Source: Guyanagaster necrorhizus (Eukaryota > Basidiomycota > Agaricomycetes > Agaricales > Physalacriaceae). Taken from it: DNA of 64,000 nucleotides. The translations under genes were made by a program, and so were the position numbers. The stretch lies in contig NW_025064886.1 of assembly GCF_019112545.1 (NCBI RefSeq), positions 415,277-479,276 on the forward strand. The letters are read 5' to 3'. This document shows, piece by piece, positions 45,062-56,794 of the stretch (positions are counted from its first letter, which is position 1; every line of letters begins with the position of its first letter). The notes beneath the pieces were generated by a model. It had not been told where the DNA came from, made no database searches, and saw nothing but the letters and a program-made list of their open reading frames with translations.

Positions 45062-46027
45062 ATGGATTCAGATATGTCTCAGCTTCAACCCCTCAAGGTG
45101 TATCGCTATCGCCCCGAGCATGAAGGCTCTAATGAGTCGGCGTGGTGCGGATGGAAGCACCTCAACCTCAAAGACAAGAGACCACGGCACATGTCGACGC
45201 CCAAGTCTCTTATTATTGTGACGTGGAACATCGATTACCATGAGCACTACGTCACACAAAGACTGAACGCAGCCTTGGAGTATCTCCAGAAGGATGTCTT
45301 CGAGTGTCTCAAGGATTCCGACTCCCCTGGGCCGTGCTGCATCCTTCTTCAAGAGGTCCAGACACGCGCGCTCAGGGAGATACGGTCAAATGAATGGATC
45401 CGCCGACACTTCATCATGACGCCGATTGACAACACCAAGTGGCCCCATTCGTTCGAGAATGGGAACATTACCCTGATCGAAAAATCGATCCTCATACATG
45501 ACGCGTATATCCTCAAGTACGGTATGACCGACATGGCGCGCTCGGCGATCATCGTTGATATCAGGATGTTAAGCCGCCTAGGATCACAGCGCAGAATTCG
45601 GATTATCAATACTCAATTAGAGGGAAATTTGGATGGAGGAGAGTTTAGGAGACAACAGCTAATGGAATGCGCGAAGCTTCTCAAGCGCACCAAGTCGCAG
45701 CAGAATTTGGCTCCAGCGCAGAGTGGAGGGATCATCGCGGGGGATATGAACGCACTGGATGCCGACGCGGACGAGGTTGTGCGTTCGTTCGGGTTGGTAG
45801 ATGCTGTCGTACCACTGAAGGATGAATCTGAAGGGCACACATGGGGGTACCAGGGGGGAATGCATTGTCGGAAGGCTCGCTTGGATAAAATTCTCAACTA
45901 TACTCCAGATGGAAAGAAGCGGGTTCGGGTTTCGGATGTGAGGCGTATTGGCATTGGGTTACGGTGGAATGGCCATTGGATAAGTGACCATTTCGGACTT
46001 ATCGGCACTGTCGGTGTACTTGCATGA
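45062..46027 (+). CDS. TDP2-like endonuclease/exonuclease/phosphatase-family phosphodiesterase
   Basis: Single exon, 321 residues. The metal-dependent EEP fold is marked by TWNID (54-58, Asn), LLQEV (95-99, catalytic Glu98), NTQLEG (183-188), AGDMN (226-230, Asp/Asn) and SDH (308-310, terminal catalytic His). TWNID with LQEV, and SDHFGL at the end, fit TDP2-type enzymes, which remove topoisomerase II remnants from DNA 5' ends. TDP2 usually has HLES where this has TQLEG, so the His is missing in that motif. Another EEP phosphatase or nuclease is therefore possible. No signal peptide. Unlike its neighbours it has no introns. Confidence 0.85.
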   Translation: MDSDMSQLQPLKVYRYRPEHEGSNESAWCGWKHLNLKDKRPRHMSTPKSLIIVTWNIDYHEHYVTQRLNAALEYLQKDVFECLKDSDSPGPCCILLQEVQTRALREIRSNEWIRRHFIMTPIDNTKWPHSFENGNITLIEKSILIHDAYILKYGMTDMARSAIIVDIRMLSRLGSQRRIRIINTQLEGNLDGGEFRRQQLMECAKLLKRTKSQQNLAPAQSGGIIAGDMNALDADADEVVRSFGLVDAVVPLKDESEGHTWGYQGGMHCRKARLDKILNYTPDGKKRVRVSDVRRIGIGLRWNGHWISDHFGLIGTVGVLA

Positions 46028-46523
46028 TTATCCTCCACTTGATTCATATTTAGTCCTACATACCAGTAGGGTTGTAACTTTTAATGTATCAAAGATGACA
46101 GTATGCGCACCTTTATATCTTAACGTTAGTTGTTGGATTTCGCTACATGAATACGACGTCACGATGTGTCTACTATGTTCTGAAGATAAGAAAAACTAAC
46201 GACATATCACCTAGAACACTTATCGCCACGGAAACAAACGAGGATGAATTTTTCGTGCACAACGAGGGCGACATTTATTGGTGAACCAGTCTAACACGGG
46301 AGTGAAATGATAATATAACATTATAAAGAAATATAAGTAGTGGTCAATGCCAAGTTCAAAAATTGCAGTCTTACACTGTCAATCTGTTTCATTTTTGATT
46401 ATCGGAGAGCATCGGTCGGGGGCCCAGCGACTGTACGTATGGATTGGAAAAGGTAGAGGAAGTAGATAAAGCTATAGATGAGTCGAGCATTGGTAAACCC
46501 AAATGCTTAAACAGGCTGTTCAC
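46028..46523. other. intergenic, no gene seen
   Basis: About 500 bp, AT-rich; 3' flank of the TDP2-like gene. Confidence 0.45.
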
Positions 46524-46836
46524 TTACACCCAGCTTCCATCGAAGACGATCTCTCAAGAGTGTCGCGCCGGCGTGAACGGCCCAAGCAGCCTCAGACCAA
46601 TATATGTTCTTGGCGTTCCGTCTTTTTGCGTGCACTGTACACAAAAAGCCAGTGGCCGGAGTTATGTTTGAAGTGCTCGTCGTTCATGTCTGGTAATGTA
46701 GAGAACCATCCAAGGGAGGCGGAGTAAACATCTTGCTTGAAAGGGCCGGTGATTGTGGAGAAATGGGGATCGCAAGAGACATGGGTTTTCAGAAGTGGGG
46801 ATAGCGACTTGTGCTTTAACTTTAATTGTTATCGGC
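46524..46836 (-). CDS. putative exons of an unknown gene (partial model)
   Basis: A protein-like block reads SPLLKTHVSCDPHFSTITGP, then DVYSASLGWFSTLPDMND and HFKHNSGHWLFVYSARKKTE. A 47-nt intron (donor GTCTGA, acceptor GAGAG) leads to a short last exon ending IVFDGSWV and TAA at 46524. The upstream exons are not resolved; a minus-strand frame at 47086-47370 may contain them. I do not recognise the family, and the model may be part of a broken gene. Confidence 0.35.
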
Positions 46837-47481
46837 CGGGCTATCCCAGATAATGACTGGAAACATAGCAGTGAGCTGAATGCCGGTCAATACAGGCAAC
46901 TGCCAACTTCTCGTGCTTCTGTGGGCTCCTCTCCGCGCAACTTTGCATTGTTCCGAGGTTCTACACAAGGAAATCAACTTGGAATACCTTGGTACTCTCC
47001 GTTGAAATAGGTCAACTGCAATGAGTGGACATCCGAGGATATTCAATGTCATGATGCACGCTGGTAGGTCGTGAACGAAGGACCTTTACTGAAAGGATGG
47101 TAACGACCAGCAGATAGTAAAAGTGAAATGGAATACATACATATTCGATGAAGCGTCCACTCCGGAAGGAGAATGGGCTACAAAACGAAAGGGACGTGAG
47201 CAGGCCCGACTTTCAGACTGAAGTAGCGACATCGTGGCATTGCTAACGAAATAGGTGTAACTTAGAAAAGTTGCACCGAATACATCGATACAGTGACTGA
47301 TGATGATGGTACCATTGGCACAAATCTCGATCAGAACAGGAGTACGCATGATAGTCCTGGATTTCTCCAAAAGAAAAGTCCAGATGTGGTTCAGAAAAGA
47401 TAGATATACATCCTTGTGCTCCAGTTAAGAGAAAATAACGATAAGAAAATGAACAATTAATGGATGTGGGGTATAATACAC
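46837..47481. other. unresolved stretch, possible upstream exons
   Basis: Contains the minus-strand frame 47086-47370, possibly exons of the unknown gene ending at 46524. No clear start codon or complete splice chain. Confidence 0.3.
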
Positions 47482-49261
47482 TTATGGTTCCGGATCAATG
47501 GCTTTTTCTTTACCTTTACGCGGCGGAGGGGATAAAAGGCTGGGCGAGCTCGCCATCGCAGCAGAAGTGAAGGATGACAATCTTCTTGCACCTTTAAATG
47601 TGGGACTCGGCGGAGAATAAGACAGACGAGTAGGGCTTCCGGGCAGCGAGTTGTTCTGTTTTATGGAGCTTGAAGAGTTGGATCCGGATTCACCGGCTGC
47701 CGCTTCCGTGAGGAGGAACTCAACCCAAAGACGGGAGAAGGACTATCAACGAAGTCAGCCAACATGACACAGGTATAGTTATCAATTCTCAAACCTCTGT
47801 CTCGTCAGTCTTTTGCAGTTCGGAATTTTTGGACAGGGAGCCGGAGCTTGACCGAGTCCAAAAAGATGGTGGTGGTGGTGATGGAATGGAAGTTGAAGTA
47901 CGTTGTAGTCCAGCCTTTTCGCGCTCTGGATCTGTCCATGACAGAATAGTGGCCATTAATGAAAGCATTTCGAATCGTTTGGGGTCAGCTCGTGGGGTGG
48001 TCAGGAACGATAGAAGGACGTTGGTAACCAATCGTCGGTCGACATTGTTATCAGAGGAACTGCGTCGCAATCGCCGTAGAGCTTCCATGAGGTGTTCATT
48101 GATTATAACAGCTACATACCGCGATGAGAAAAGCGAAAGACCGCTGTGAATGAAAGCACCTTCATGACGGAGTTTTCCGATGAGCAGAGTCTTTTCTTTC
48201 ACCTCTTTCTCTAGTTCGTAGGTTCGAGTGGTGTTCGTCCGAGTTTCTTCCAAGGCGAGCTTAAAAATATCGTGAGAGAAGGGTTACAGGTACCGGCGCG
48301 TAATCACCTCAGCAGTCAAGGCACGATGCTTATATTCCGCTAACGATTGAGTCACTTGTATTAGCTGTGAATCATAGTCCCTGACAGCTTGCCGAAGTTC
48401 ATGCTCCTTCGCTATCCTTTGGTAAGTCAAGCGACACCGAAAGAAGACGAAAATACTGACCTGCCTGGAAATCTTGCAGTACGGACTGCAGATTATCGGA
48501 TTTCTCCTTCTCAGTCTCCAGCTCTTGCGCCTCCCGTTCTCGGGCCTCTCGTTCCAATTCTAGATCTCGTCTCAGCGTTTCCGTGGTAGTCTTGTATTCA
48601 TCAGACATAGCTTTGTCCTGCAAAGCAATCCTTTCCCATTCATCTCGCTCAATTCTACACCTCTCCAACTCAGTCTGAGTCTCCCTCAGCTCACGCTCCC
48701 GCAACAAGCTTTCTTGGGCATTCTCCTGAAAAGCGCGATTACGGAGATTGTCGAGCTCGCTTGAAGTGCGTTCAGCCTCTTCGTGTGAAGTTATCAGTTC
48801 CTCCTTAAGCGTTTCCACTGCAGAGTTCAGATCGTCGTTCTGTGCGGTCAATTGTTGCACTAGTTGTTCTCTTTGATCCAATTCTTCCTACAAAATCAGT
48901 GGAATTAGCATGTTGATAGCAAATATGCATTACTCACGGCATCCTGCCTCAATTTATTCCCTAGAGTTGTCCTCATCTGAGTGAGCTTTGCAAGCAGATT
49001 ACGGTACTGCGTCGCCAGATGTTCCTTTTCTTCCCTGGTTCGTTCCAGTTCTCTTTGCAGTCGTGAGACCATATCTCCATCTTCGCTGTGGTGAGCAGCG
49101 CTGCCATTAGCGCCATTGATGTGTACAGACAGTGAATCATTTTGACTGCGGTCACTATCCACAGAGAGCCGTAAATCACTCAAGACCTGGTTGGCAGACA
49201 TCGAGTCGGATAGTGACGTTGGAGACATAGGTGGAGGGCTCGTAGCGCCATTACTCGCCAT
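47482..49261 (-). CDS. Rud3-like golgin (coiled coil plus GRAB domain)
   Basis: Start at 49261 (MASNGATSPPPMSPTSLSDS), disordered head, then long coiled coil over several exons: MVSRLQRELERTREEKEHLA, QREQLVQQLTAQNDDLNSAV, RERELRETQTELERCRIERD. After YELEKEVKEKTLLIGKLRHE comes the Arf-binding GRAB domain: NEHLMEALRRLRR, NNVDRRLVTNVLLSFLTTP, DPKRFEMLSLMATILSW. A final intron (GTTTGA...GATAG) precedes a Ser/Pro-rich tail ending IDPEP with TAA at 47482. Rud3/GMAP-210 type golgins tether vesicles at the cis-Golgi through Arf1. The order of coiled coil then GRAB near the C-terminus matches the family. Confidence 0.88.
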
Positions 49262-49520
49262 TGACCGGTGATGGAGATACGTATGAGGTTAAGAATAGTA
49301 GACGCCCGTTGTGTGTAAGAGGTTGTGTCCGGAAAAAGGGCACGTGGCGTCCGAGCCTCCGCTATTGCCAGCGCCTGTACTTTATTGATTACAATCTCCT
49401 TCCTTCTCTTTCCCTCACCACCGTCTTCTACCTGATACAGGTGCCTTGCTTCTATCCTCTGTCCCGACGGGATCCCATGAGCTTGAAAGCAGGCTCAAAG
49501 CAAGTTCAGATTCGCAGGAT

Positions 49521-51800
49521 ATGCCTACACTATGCTCGGTCCCCGTCGAGCTCCTATGTCATATTCTGGGCTTTCTGGACGTTGGCGACCTGCTGAAATG
49601 TCTCCTGGTATGCTGCAGTAATATCCATATTCAGTCGTTCTGAAATCATTCCTCTCAGATAAACACCCATATTCATCGAATAATAATGCAGTCATCTCGA
49701 CTTCAGTTCACTGTCGAGCTTGCTAAATATCGCATGGAATCCAATATTGAGGACTCCACTTTGTACCCTTTCGTTAAGCGCCTGAATAGCCTTCGCGACC
49801 GGGAACAATCGTGGCGAAGTATCACCTGGAAGCGCCACTACCGGCTTGGCCTGCCCTCTGTAGCGTCTATCTATGAGTTCGTTGGAGGGATTTACGGGAA
49901 CGGAAGAGAGCACGGGAAACGCGAGCCTATCCCGGCTATCTCCTTCTTTGAACTGCCTTTCTCCGGGTGTGACCCAGGAGAAGATTACAGAATGTGGACT
50001 CATGCATTCGAAAACATCCGTATCCTGGACTTCACAATTGATCCCTCACAGGATCTCTTAGTATTAGTCACTCGAGCGCCTGCCGAGTAGGTGGTTTGAT
50101 AGCCCTTATTGTTCATTTACAAACTCATCCATTTTTGCTTAGATCCAAGTTCGTCTTCGAGGTTCATCTTCGTACACTTTCAGAAAATGATCCCTACCCG
50201 AAAGCTGCCGCATCCATTCTCCCTTGCTTCCCCAAGGATCTGGTCTCAATGCCACTTTCAAATTCCATAGGTGCCATCCGTGTTCAGATATCCGGCGATC
50301 TGATCGGCTTTTTGATGAAAGAAATGGATACTATTGAAGTCTGGCATCCCGCCTCAGGATTTTGCGTAAGTCCGGTGTGTCCTCTGTCTTTTTTAAGCTC
50401 ACGGTCAAGATAGTCATCGTTTGTATTACCGTCGGGGATAGATGACTTCACATTTCTTTCTCAGACCTCGTTTCTGATCGTACGCCCGCTTGGCTACTTG
50501 GAAGTCTACCAGTTCCACACCCCGACGGGCTCTTCCCCTCCACCGGTTCTGCTAGGGTCGTTTTCGTTTCCGGAGTTGTCTGAAGGATTCTCCTTCTGGC
50601 ATTGCTCGTTGAGTGGAAACCCATCCCCAGGATACATCCCCCGCAGCCAGCCCGGCGTCAATAGCAACGTCATCAACAGCGTCTATCATCCATCACTAGC
50701 AGACCGTATCCTGGCCTGCTGCATCTACATCCTTGAACCATCTCCTGATCCTGCCCGCCATCGCGTACATTCTTTTGTATTCTTCTTCCACGTCAACCTT
50801 TTCCTTGAAAAGAACCCACATTCAATTCTGGACCTGTGCAAGAAAACACAGCCCCCTGAAATGTCAGGTCGGACTACGGACACTTTTTTCTTCTCGTCAT
50901 ACTCGACTAAGTCTCTGGATGCATCGCGACCTCACAACCCCACGCCCACTAATATGACTTCTGTTGAATGGGATGCATGGGGCCCAGCCAACACACGATG
51001 GTTCCGGGAATGTTTAACCACCGACTGGCAGCATGCACTTCACGGAATGCGCACTGCAGAAAGTATTTCGATAAAAGTCTATGACGGGATGTCGAAGGCT
51101 ACCATGGAAACACTAGAAGAAATGACCGAGGACCCGGACGACAATGGTGTCTGTACTGTGGAGGAGGATGTGTTGGATGATTCCGAAGTGGCCGAGGTGA
51201 ATTATCATGAGGATCCGATTGATGCAAAGCGTTATGGCGCTGACATCGAGGTCCCCAGTGGCCCTGGGGATAGTATCGTGCCGATGCACAGGTTCCTGCG
51301 GATACGAGATTTTAACCCTTTTGTGGTGCAGAAAGGGAAGCTTCTCTGGGAGGAGTCTGAGAATCCGCACTGGCGTCGGAGGCGGGTGATCACACAACCG
51401 ACTACCACACAGGTGGAGGGGGCCTTCAAAAAGAACATAGAAAGCTCATTACCTTACACTGAGGTGATAAGCAGGCAAGCTTTTGATATGACAGACGTCA
51501 TGATGGATGACTGTCGAATCCTATTACTGAAAGTGCGGCTTCATTTGTTCGTTGGTACCTACGTGGCGCTGATCGTCATCTTGTATTACTCAGAGGACAT
51601 TGCACGGAAAGCTTTTAGGCATAGACGTTTTGACGATGTAATCGACTTTTATCTCCTTGTTACATGGGCTTCTCCTCCAAACTTTGTGTGTTATTCCATA
51701 TATTCATCGGAGTCACTGAACTTTATTTTATCTCTGTTACAGTTACGAGGTACGCTCGGCGCTAATCTGCATGGAAATTCCGATATCGAGACAGAGTTGA
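49521..51800 (+). CDS. F-box protein
   Basis: The F-box is at the N-terminus: MPTLCSVPVELLCHILGFLD and VGDLLKCLL, then after a 51-nt intron INTHIHRIIMQSSRLQFTVE, the usual continuation in mushroom F-box families. The body is a beta-rich region of propeller-like type (FLIVRPLGYLEVYQF, then HPSLADRILACC). It ends with an acidic, less ordered part (MTEDPDDNGVCTVEED) and RFLRIRDFNPFVVQ. I choose the end at TGA 51800 by splicing to YEVRSALICMEIPI, a typical final motif (YEVR.AL); unspliced reading would run to 51910. F-box proteins select substrates for SCF ubiquitin ligases; the substrate is unknown. Confidence 0.82.
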
Positions 51801-52626
51801 TCCGATATCGCCTTTGGTTAATCACCGTTGAATACGACGGCGTTCCACAGCTGCGTGGTCACTTTTTTCCCGATGTCACAACATCGTCGAAGCTAAAGTA
51901 TAACTGTTAATCTCATGGATATATGATGGCGCTATCAAGCATCATGAAAATGCTGCCCAATGGGTGTTACCTAGGGTATCCATCAGGCGACGCATATTTG
52001 TCTTCTAGCGCTACTAGTTGATGTCGGCATAGAGTTTTATGGCCATGTCAGTATTGCCTTTTTATCGCCCCAAAAGCGAAATAGATTACCTGGTAATCTA
52101 TTTTGCCTTGTCGCGTCAAAATGGCCATTTTGTCATGTCTTGGAAATTTCCTCGATTGCGACTACCTTGATGACGTTCTGACCTGTGAAGTGTCCCTGCA
52201 GCTGTGGAAATCTACGGAACGAAACGAGCTCGAAAAGGCTCGAGCAATGGCTAATATCAACCGATTGTAAAGGAGGAAAGTACATCAGTTGCTACAAGCA
52301 CAAATTCACATTTGCGGTGAATTGTCCATGCTGACAAGTAGAATCCTACCACAGCAGTCACATAGACGATTTAATTATATCGACTTACCTGAAAACCAGC
52401 GCGTAAAGTAGGGACTTATCGGTCATCGCCAAGGATTAGACTCTTATCATTGGTGCCGCCAAGGAAACCACCTCGTCACCAGTCTTCCCAATCATCAGAA
52501 GGCGAAGCATGACCAATCACATTGTCTATGGTGACACCCTCCGAATCGTCAAATCCTACGACTTCGGCCGCATAACGTTGCTATGAAAGGCCGTGGCGAT
52601 TCTTACCTTCTTCTCTGATAGTTATC
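51801..52626. other. intergenic, no gene seen
   Basis: About 800 bp ahead of the P450 gene. No coding frame; no TATA box clearly placed. Confidence 0.45.
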
Positions 52627-54980
52627 ATGGCTGTCATCTTGGCATGGAGTCTGCTATGCGTTGCACTCGTTCTTGCACTGTATCGACGACGGACTAGAAG
52701 GGCCTCGCTTACGAACCTTCCTGGTCCCGAACCAGAGTCGTTCCTTCTAGGTGATTATGGCCTACATCAACATGCAAGCGTCTATTTCATTAATTGGATT
52801 GTACTAGGCAATTTGCGTCAATTTTACCAGGGCCAAGCGGGAGAAGTGGGTACTGCTTCCGCAAATACGTGGTCCTAGAATACTGATATAGATCATTGCG
52901 TATAGGCAGACTTCAAGTGGCAAGCATCGTTCGGGCACATGTTAAGCATCAGGGGTGTACTCGGGGTACAGATCATACTTTCGTCCTGTATGCATGCCGC
53001 TCACTTGTACTACTAGGAAAATTGTCTGTTTGTATCGGATCCTAAAGCACTCCAGCACATCTATCATTCCGGTTACGTTTTTCGCAAACACGTCATCCGG
53101 AAGGAGTTGACCCGGCTCGTCGCTGGCAAGGGAATTATCTGGGCTGATAGTAAGCTTTCATAAAGTGTGGATACTCTCTTCATCTCCGACCCATTATCAG
53201 CCGATGACCATAAACGCCAAAGAAGAGTTATTTTACCAGCCTTTGGAGCATCCGAAACGAAGGCTTTGTTGCCATATTTTTCGGAGTTTGCAGCCCTGGT
53301 GAGGATAATAATGTCGATATGTAAACCGTCCTTATTATGTCTTTTCAGCTTGTCTCGAAATGGAAAGAGATTATTGGAGTGGGGAGTTCTGCTACACTTG
53401 ACATGCCTTCATGGATGTCACGAACTACACTGGATGTGATCGGTCAAGGTGAGAACCTTGAAGCGCTTAGCCGTTGATATGCTAATTATAACTTCTTTCA
53501 GCCGCTTTCGACTATCAGTTCCATGCCCTGGAAGACAAAGACAGTCTTCTGAGGCAAGCATTCGTCAAAGTGGCGTACGTCTTCAAACTCCGAGTTTCTG
53601 ACGTTGCGGTTACCTGATGTACATTACAGAGGAGAAACATTTGGACGGCCGTCGAAGAAGGCGATATTCATCCAGAACATACTTCAGTATGCACCGACGC
53701 CTCTCATAGTATATCTTTTCGGCCATGCATCAGCTTTTGAACAAGCAAGAGAGACGACTCGGTTGGCTCAGCAGGTCTCGAGGGATTTGATTGACACTAA
53801 GTCCGAGGCTTTCATGCAAGGCGCCGGTGGACGTGATGTCATGAGTTTGCTCGGTATGTTCTACTCAAAATTTCTCTACTCCGGATTATAATACACGAGA
53901 TGCAGTAAAGGCGAACTTGAAAGAAAAAAACAGTCAGGGCCTTACTGATGAGGAAATGTTGGCAGCAATGCAGTAAGCTTTCCAGAAGACATCATACTTC
54001 TACCGTTTACATATGACCTAGGACCATCATGGGTGCAGGACACGAGACCACTGCGACCACTCTCACCTGGACCCTTTATGAGCTCGCCAAAAGTCCGGAT
54101 CTCCAAGCAAAACTCCGGCACGAGGTTAAGGACATGGAAAAGGCGATTGGTGGCGCTGATTTTTCAGCCGCAAACTTTGAGTCGATGCCATACTTGCAGG
54201 CAGTGATGAAGGTAATTAGTCCTTTCTTGATAGTGGGTTTTCTAATGTGATACGTAGGAAGCGCTGAGAATGCATCCGGTATCGTACTACGGACTCCGCG
54301 AAGCTGCGAGAGATGATGTTATCCCTCTGTCGAAGCCGATAATGTTGAGAGATGGTAGTGTCGTGAAGGAGGTACCCGTTGCGAAAGGGACGACGGTGTA
54401 CATCTCTATCGCAGGCTATAACAGGTAAATTCGTTATCCTCTGCAGAACCCGCCTGACAGCAGGGTAGAAATGAAGATGTCTTTGGTAAAGATGTCCATA
54501 GATTCAAGCCTGAACGCTGGCTTGATGAAGCTGTACCGAGAAAAGGTGCAACGGCCGTTGGCGTGTACGGAAACATGTCAGCATATCCTACTACTTATCC
54601 GTCCTCTTCCCGCCGATATAATAATTCTTTTTCAGGATGACTTTCGGTAGTGGTGTCCGATCATGTGTGGGTCAGTCGGTTTCGTTTCGTTGTCAACCCA
54701 GCTCGCTTGCTAACTTCATCAACTCCCAGGCTGGCGTTTTGCGTATGGAGTCTTTCTTTCCTGATTGCTCGAGCTTTCGACTCAGGGTTATTTTTACAGA
54801 CTGCTTGAGTATCAGACTATCTTGGTGCAGCTGATGAAGAATTTCGAGTTTTCTGTTGATGCTTCTATCGTTAACAAGATTCGCAGGGATGCTGCATTGG
54901 TCATGCAGCCAATCATTGAAGGAGAGTATGAGAAGGGGCCTCAGCTGCCCTTGCGAGTGTCATTGGTATCTACTGATTGA
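52627..54980 (+). CDS. cytochrome P450 monooxygenase
   Basis: About a dozen short exons. The N-terminal membrane anchor (LAWSLLCVALVLALYRRR) is followed by the proline hinge NLPGPEPESFLLG. Helix C region: HKRQRRVILPAF. I-helix oxygen-binding motif: MGAGHETTATT (AGxET/S type). K-helix EALRMHP (ExxR), PERW motif FKPERW, heme-binding loop TFGSGVRSCVGWRFALLEYQ with the Cys ligand. The heme exon is split by two introns; a donor GTATGG after FA joins it to LLEYQ. The C-terminus ends PLRVSLVSTD. All catalytic landmarks are present. The P450 acts at the ER with a reductase; the substrate is unknown. It is not flanked by other secondary-metabolism genes. Confidence 0.92.
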
Positions 54981-55292
54981 GGTTTATCTGTACTTTTCGA
55001 GTAGGTACTATAGTCATTTAAGCATGTTGCGGATCTCTTTGAATGCCAAAAACCGATAACGTTTGTACCTTCACGACTTTAGAATTGCCAACCGGGCGAG
55101 ATGCTGAAGCTGTCCCTGGAAAAATATCGTGCGAGTTATGTCCCGAAAGTCATCGAAGACAAAAAAAACATGCTCAAAGAGAAGCTATCCTTATATGTTA
55201 CAACGACGAAAGTGGGATTATACATGAATGCACATCTTGGAGGAATCGTGTATAAGATACATACTGTCCTTTGATCATCATCCTGTCATAAA
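54981..55292. other. P450 3' flank with a possible orphan exon
   Basis: A plus-strand reading frame from an acceptor-like CTTTAG near 55080 gives EMLKLSLEKYRASYVPKVIE and ends by 55272. It looks coding-like but has no partner exon. It could be a remnant. Confidence 0.3.
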
Positions 55293-56309
55293 TTACCTTC
55301 GTTCGGTCACATCTTGCAGCATCTCGTATATGAGCCGGACCTGTTCGTCCCTCTGTACCATTCCCGGCCTCTGTTCCCGCAGAAAGTCAATCTCCTTCAC
55401 CACGGGGTCGTTCTCTACGCTCCTGGGTAACGGGCCAATGGGTGAAGGAGGCAAGACTTGTGGAGACGACGGCTGTTTGGTTGGACTGAGCACCTTATGT
55501 GAACGGAGCAACGAGGCGAGGGCAATGAACGCCCCGGTGCGTCCGACACCCGCTGAGCAACCCGCAACAATTGGAGGATCGTCATCAAATCCTTCGCAAT
55601 TGACACGCTGGACGAGCTGAAGAAACGATAAGAGAGTGGAGCGGTCTGCAGGGGAGGGAACTCCGTGGTCAGGCCATGCATCGTAGAGAAGATGTTGAAA
55701 TACATGACTCTGAATGCCAGACATGGTCGACACGGAAACAGTGCTCTTTATGCACGACGCTTCTCTGATGTGTTCGACCTTGAGGGTGGTGACCTTGAGT
55801 GGGGCTGCGCCTGGGTCACCGGATTCGAGAGCAGCAGACTGGCCAACGACTGATGGGAAATACGGGTGTGCCTTGACACGCCCAGCCTCAGAGTGTCGGG
55901 TGAGCTGGACGATGGTTCGTATCCGACAATGGTGTCGGGAGACAGGGGTCGTTATTGGATTCATGATGAAAGTAAGGAAGGCGTTGGCAGTGTCGGGAAG
56001 CGGCGCCTGGGTTGCCACCCACCATTTCCCGCCATGGAGTTCCAGGATCCAGCTGGCATTGAGATAGCGGGTGCCGCCTGCGAGAACGGCGGTACGGTTG
56101 TAAGGATGTATATCCATGTACCGATTGGAGCTAGCATTGTCGGGATGGGTTGCGATGGAGACAGAATAGTGTTCGATGAGCTTTGGATCAAGGCCAGCGG
56201 CGTTGTTGCCATGCTGAGAGAGGGTTCGCGCACGGACGCGTTCCGTCTCGCGTTGTGCGAGGACGTCTAGGGGGCCAATCGCTTTCTTCCCACGCAGCAA
56301 TGTCTGCAT
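55293..56309 (-). CDS. protein tyrosine phosphatase (classical PTP domain)
   Basis: Single exon, 338 residues. The PTP landmarks appear in order: NRYMDIHPYNRTAV (pTyr-loop region), YLNASWILE, WVATQAPLPDT, the WPD loop AWPDHGVPSP, the P-loop AGCSAGVGRTGAF and the Q-loop region REQRPGMVQRDEQ. The catalytic Cys and Arg of the CX5R motif are intact, and the general-acid Asp of WPD is present. The residue before the catalytic Cys is Gly instead of the usual His. That His helps set the thiolate pKa, so activity may be altered. The start codon (56309) lies inside the first codons of the divergent NR2C2AP-like gene. Confidence 0.9.
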   Translation of the reverse strand: MQTLLRGKKAIGPLDVLAQRETERVRARTLSQHGNNAAGLDPKLIEHYSVSIATHPDNASSNRYMDIHPYNRTAVLAGGTRYLNASWILELHGGKWWVATQAPLPDTANAFLTFIMNPITTPVSRHHCRIRTIVQLTRHSEAGRVKAHPYFPSVVGQSAALESGDPGAAPLKVTTLKVEHIREASCIKSTVSVSTMSGIQSHVFQHLLYDAWPDHGVPSPADRSTLLSFLQLVQRVNCEGFDDDPPIVAGCSAGVGRTGAFIALASLLRSHKVLSPTKQPSSPQVLPPSPIGPLPRSVENDPVVKEIDFLREQRPGMVQRDEQVRLIYEMLQDVTERR

Positions 56310-56794
56310 TGATCAGCAAGATAAAGTGTGTTCCTTCCCTTCTCCTTTTTCCGCTTCTAATTCGCCATTAGGGTCAGCTCAACACTCGACAGGTCAACGG
56401 GGAAGGCGAACCTCATAGATGGAAGCCCAGAAACGTGTTGGACGAGCCAGCAGGTGGGCGTAACAGATAAACAGTCAGATATGGTCAGTCTGATCTTTGT
56501 TTACAGGGCCTGCCACAATTCGTTCAGCTCTCCTTCCATGCCACAACAAGCCCTCATACACTCAGTATCACCTTCCAAGGCGGTTTTGTCGCCACAGAAT
56601 GTCACCTGCAGGTACCAGACAAGACGGGTGTGTGGATTACAGTCCAACACCTCTACCCTGAGGACGTCAATCGCGCCCAAGAGTTCGAGCTCGATTCTAC
56701 CAAGTTGCACGAAATTTCCGTACTCAAGATCGTCATGGTCGCCAGCTCCGATTTCTTTGGCCGGATTACGATCTACAACGTACAGTTGCGGTGA
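56300..56794 (+). CDS. NR2C2AP (TRA16)-like protein, galactose-binding-like fold
   Basis: Three exons. Exon 1 is short (MSALISKIK); a 53-nt intron (GTGTGT...CATTAG) joins it to VSSTLDRSTGKANLIDGSPE and TCWTSQQ. A second intron (GTGGGC...TTACAG) joins GLPQFVQLSFHATTS, LSITFQGGFVATEC, HLYPEDVNRAQEF and the end DFFGRITIYNVQLR, TGA at 56794. The motif series (SVL-R..K..fD...ETCWnSdq, iqFQGGF, YPED, ATDFFGRv.iY) is that of the conserved eukaryotic NR2C2AP family, whose fold resembles discoidin/F5-8 type domains. In animals it binds the nuclear receptor TR4; its fungal role is unknown. It overlaps the PTP start by 10 bp head-to-head. Confidence 0.85.
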
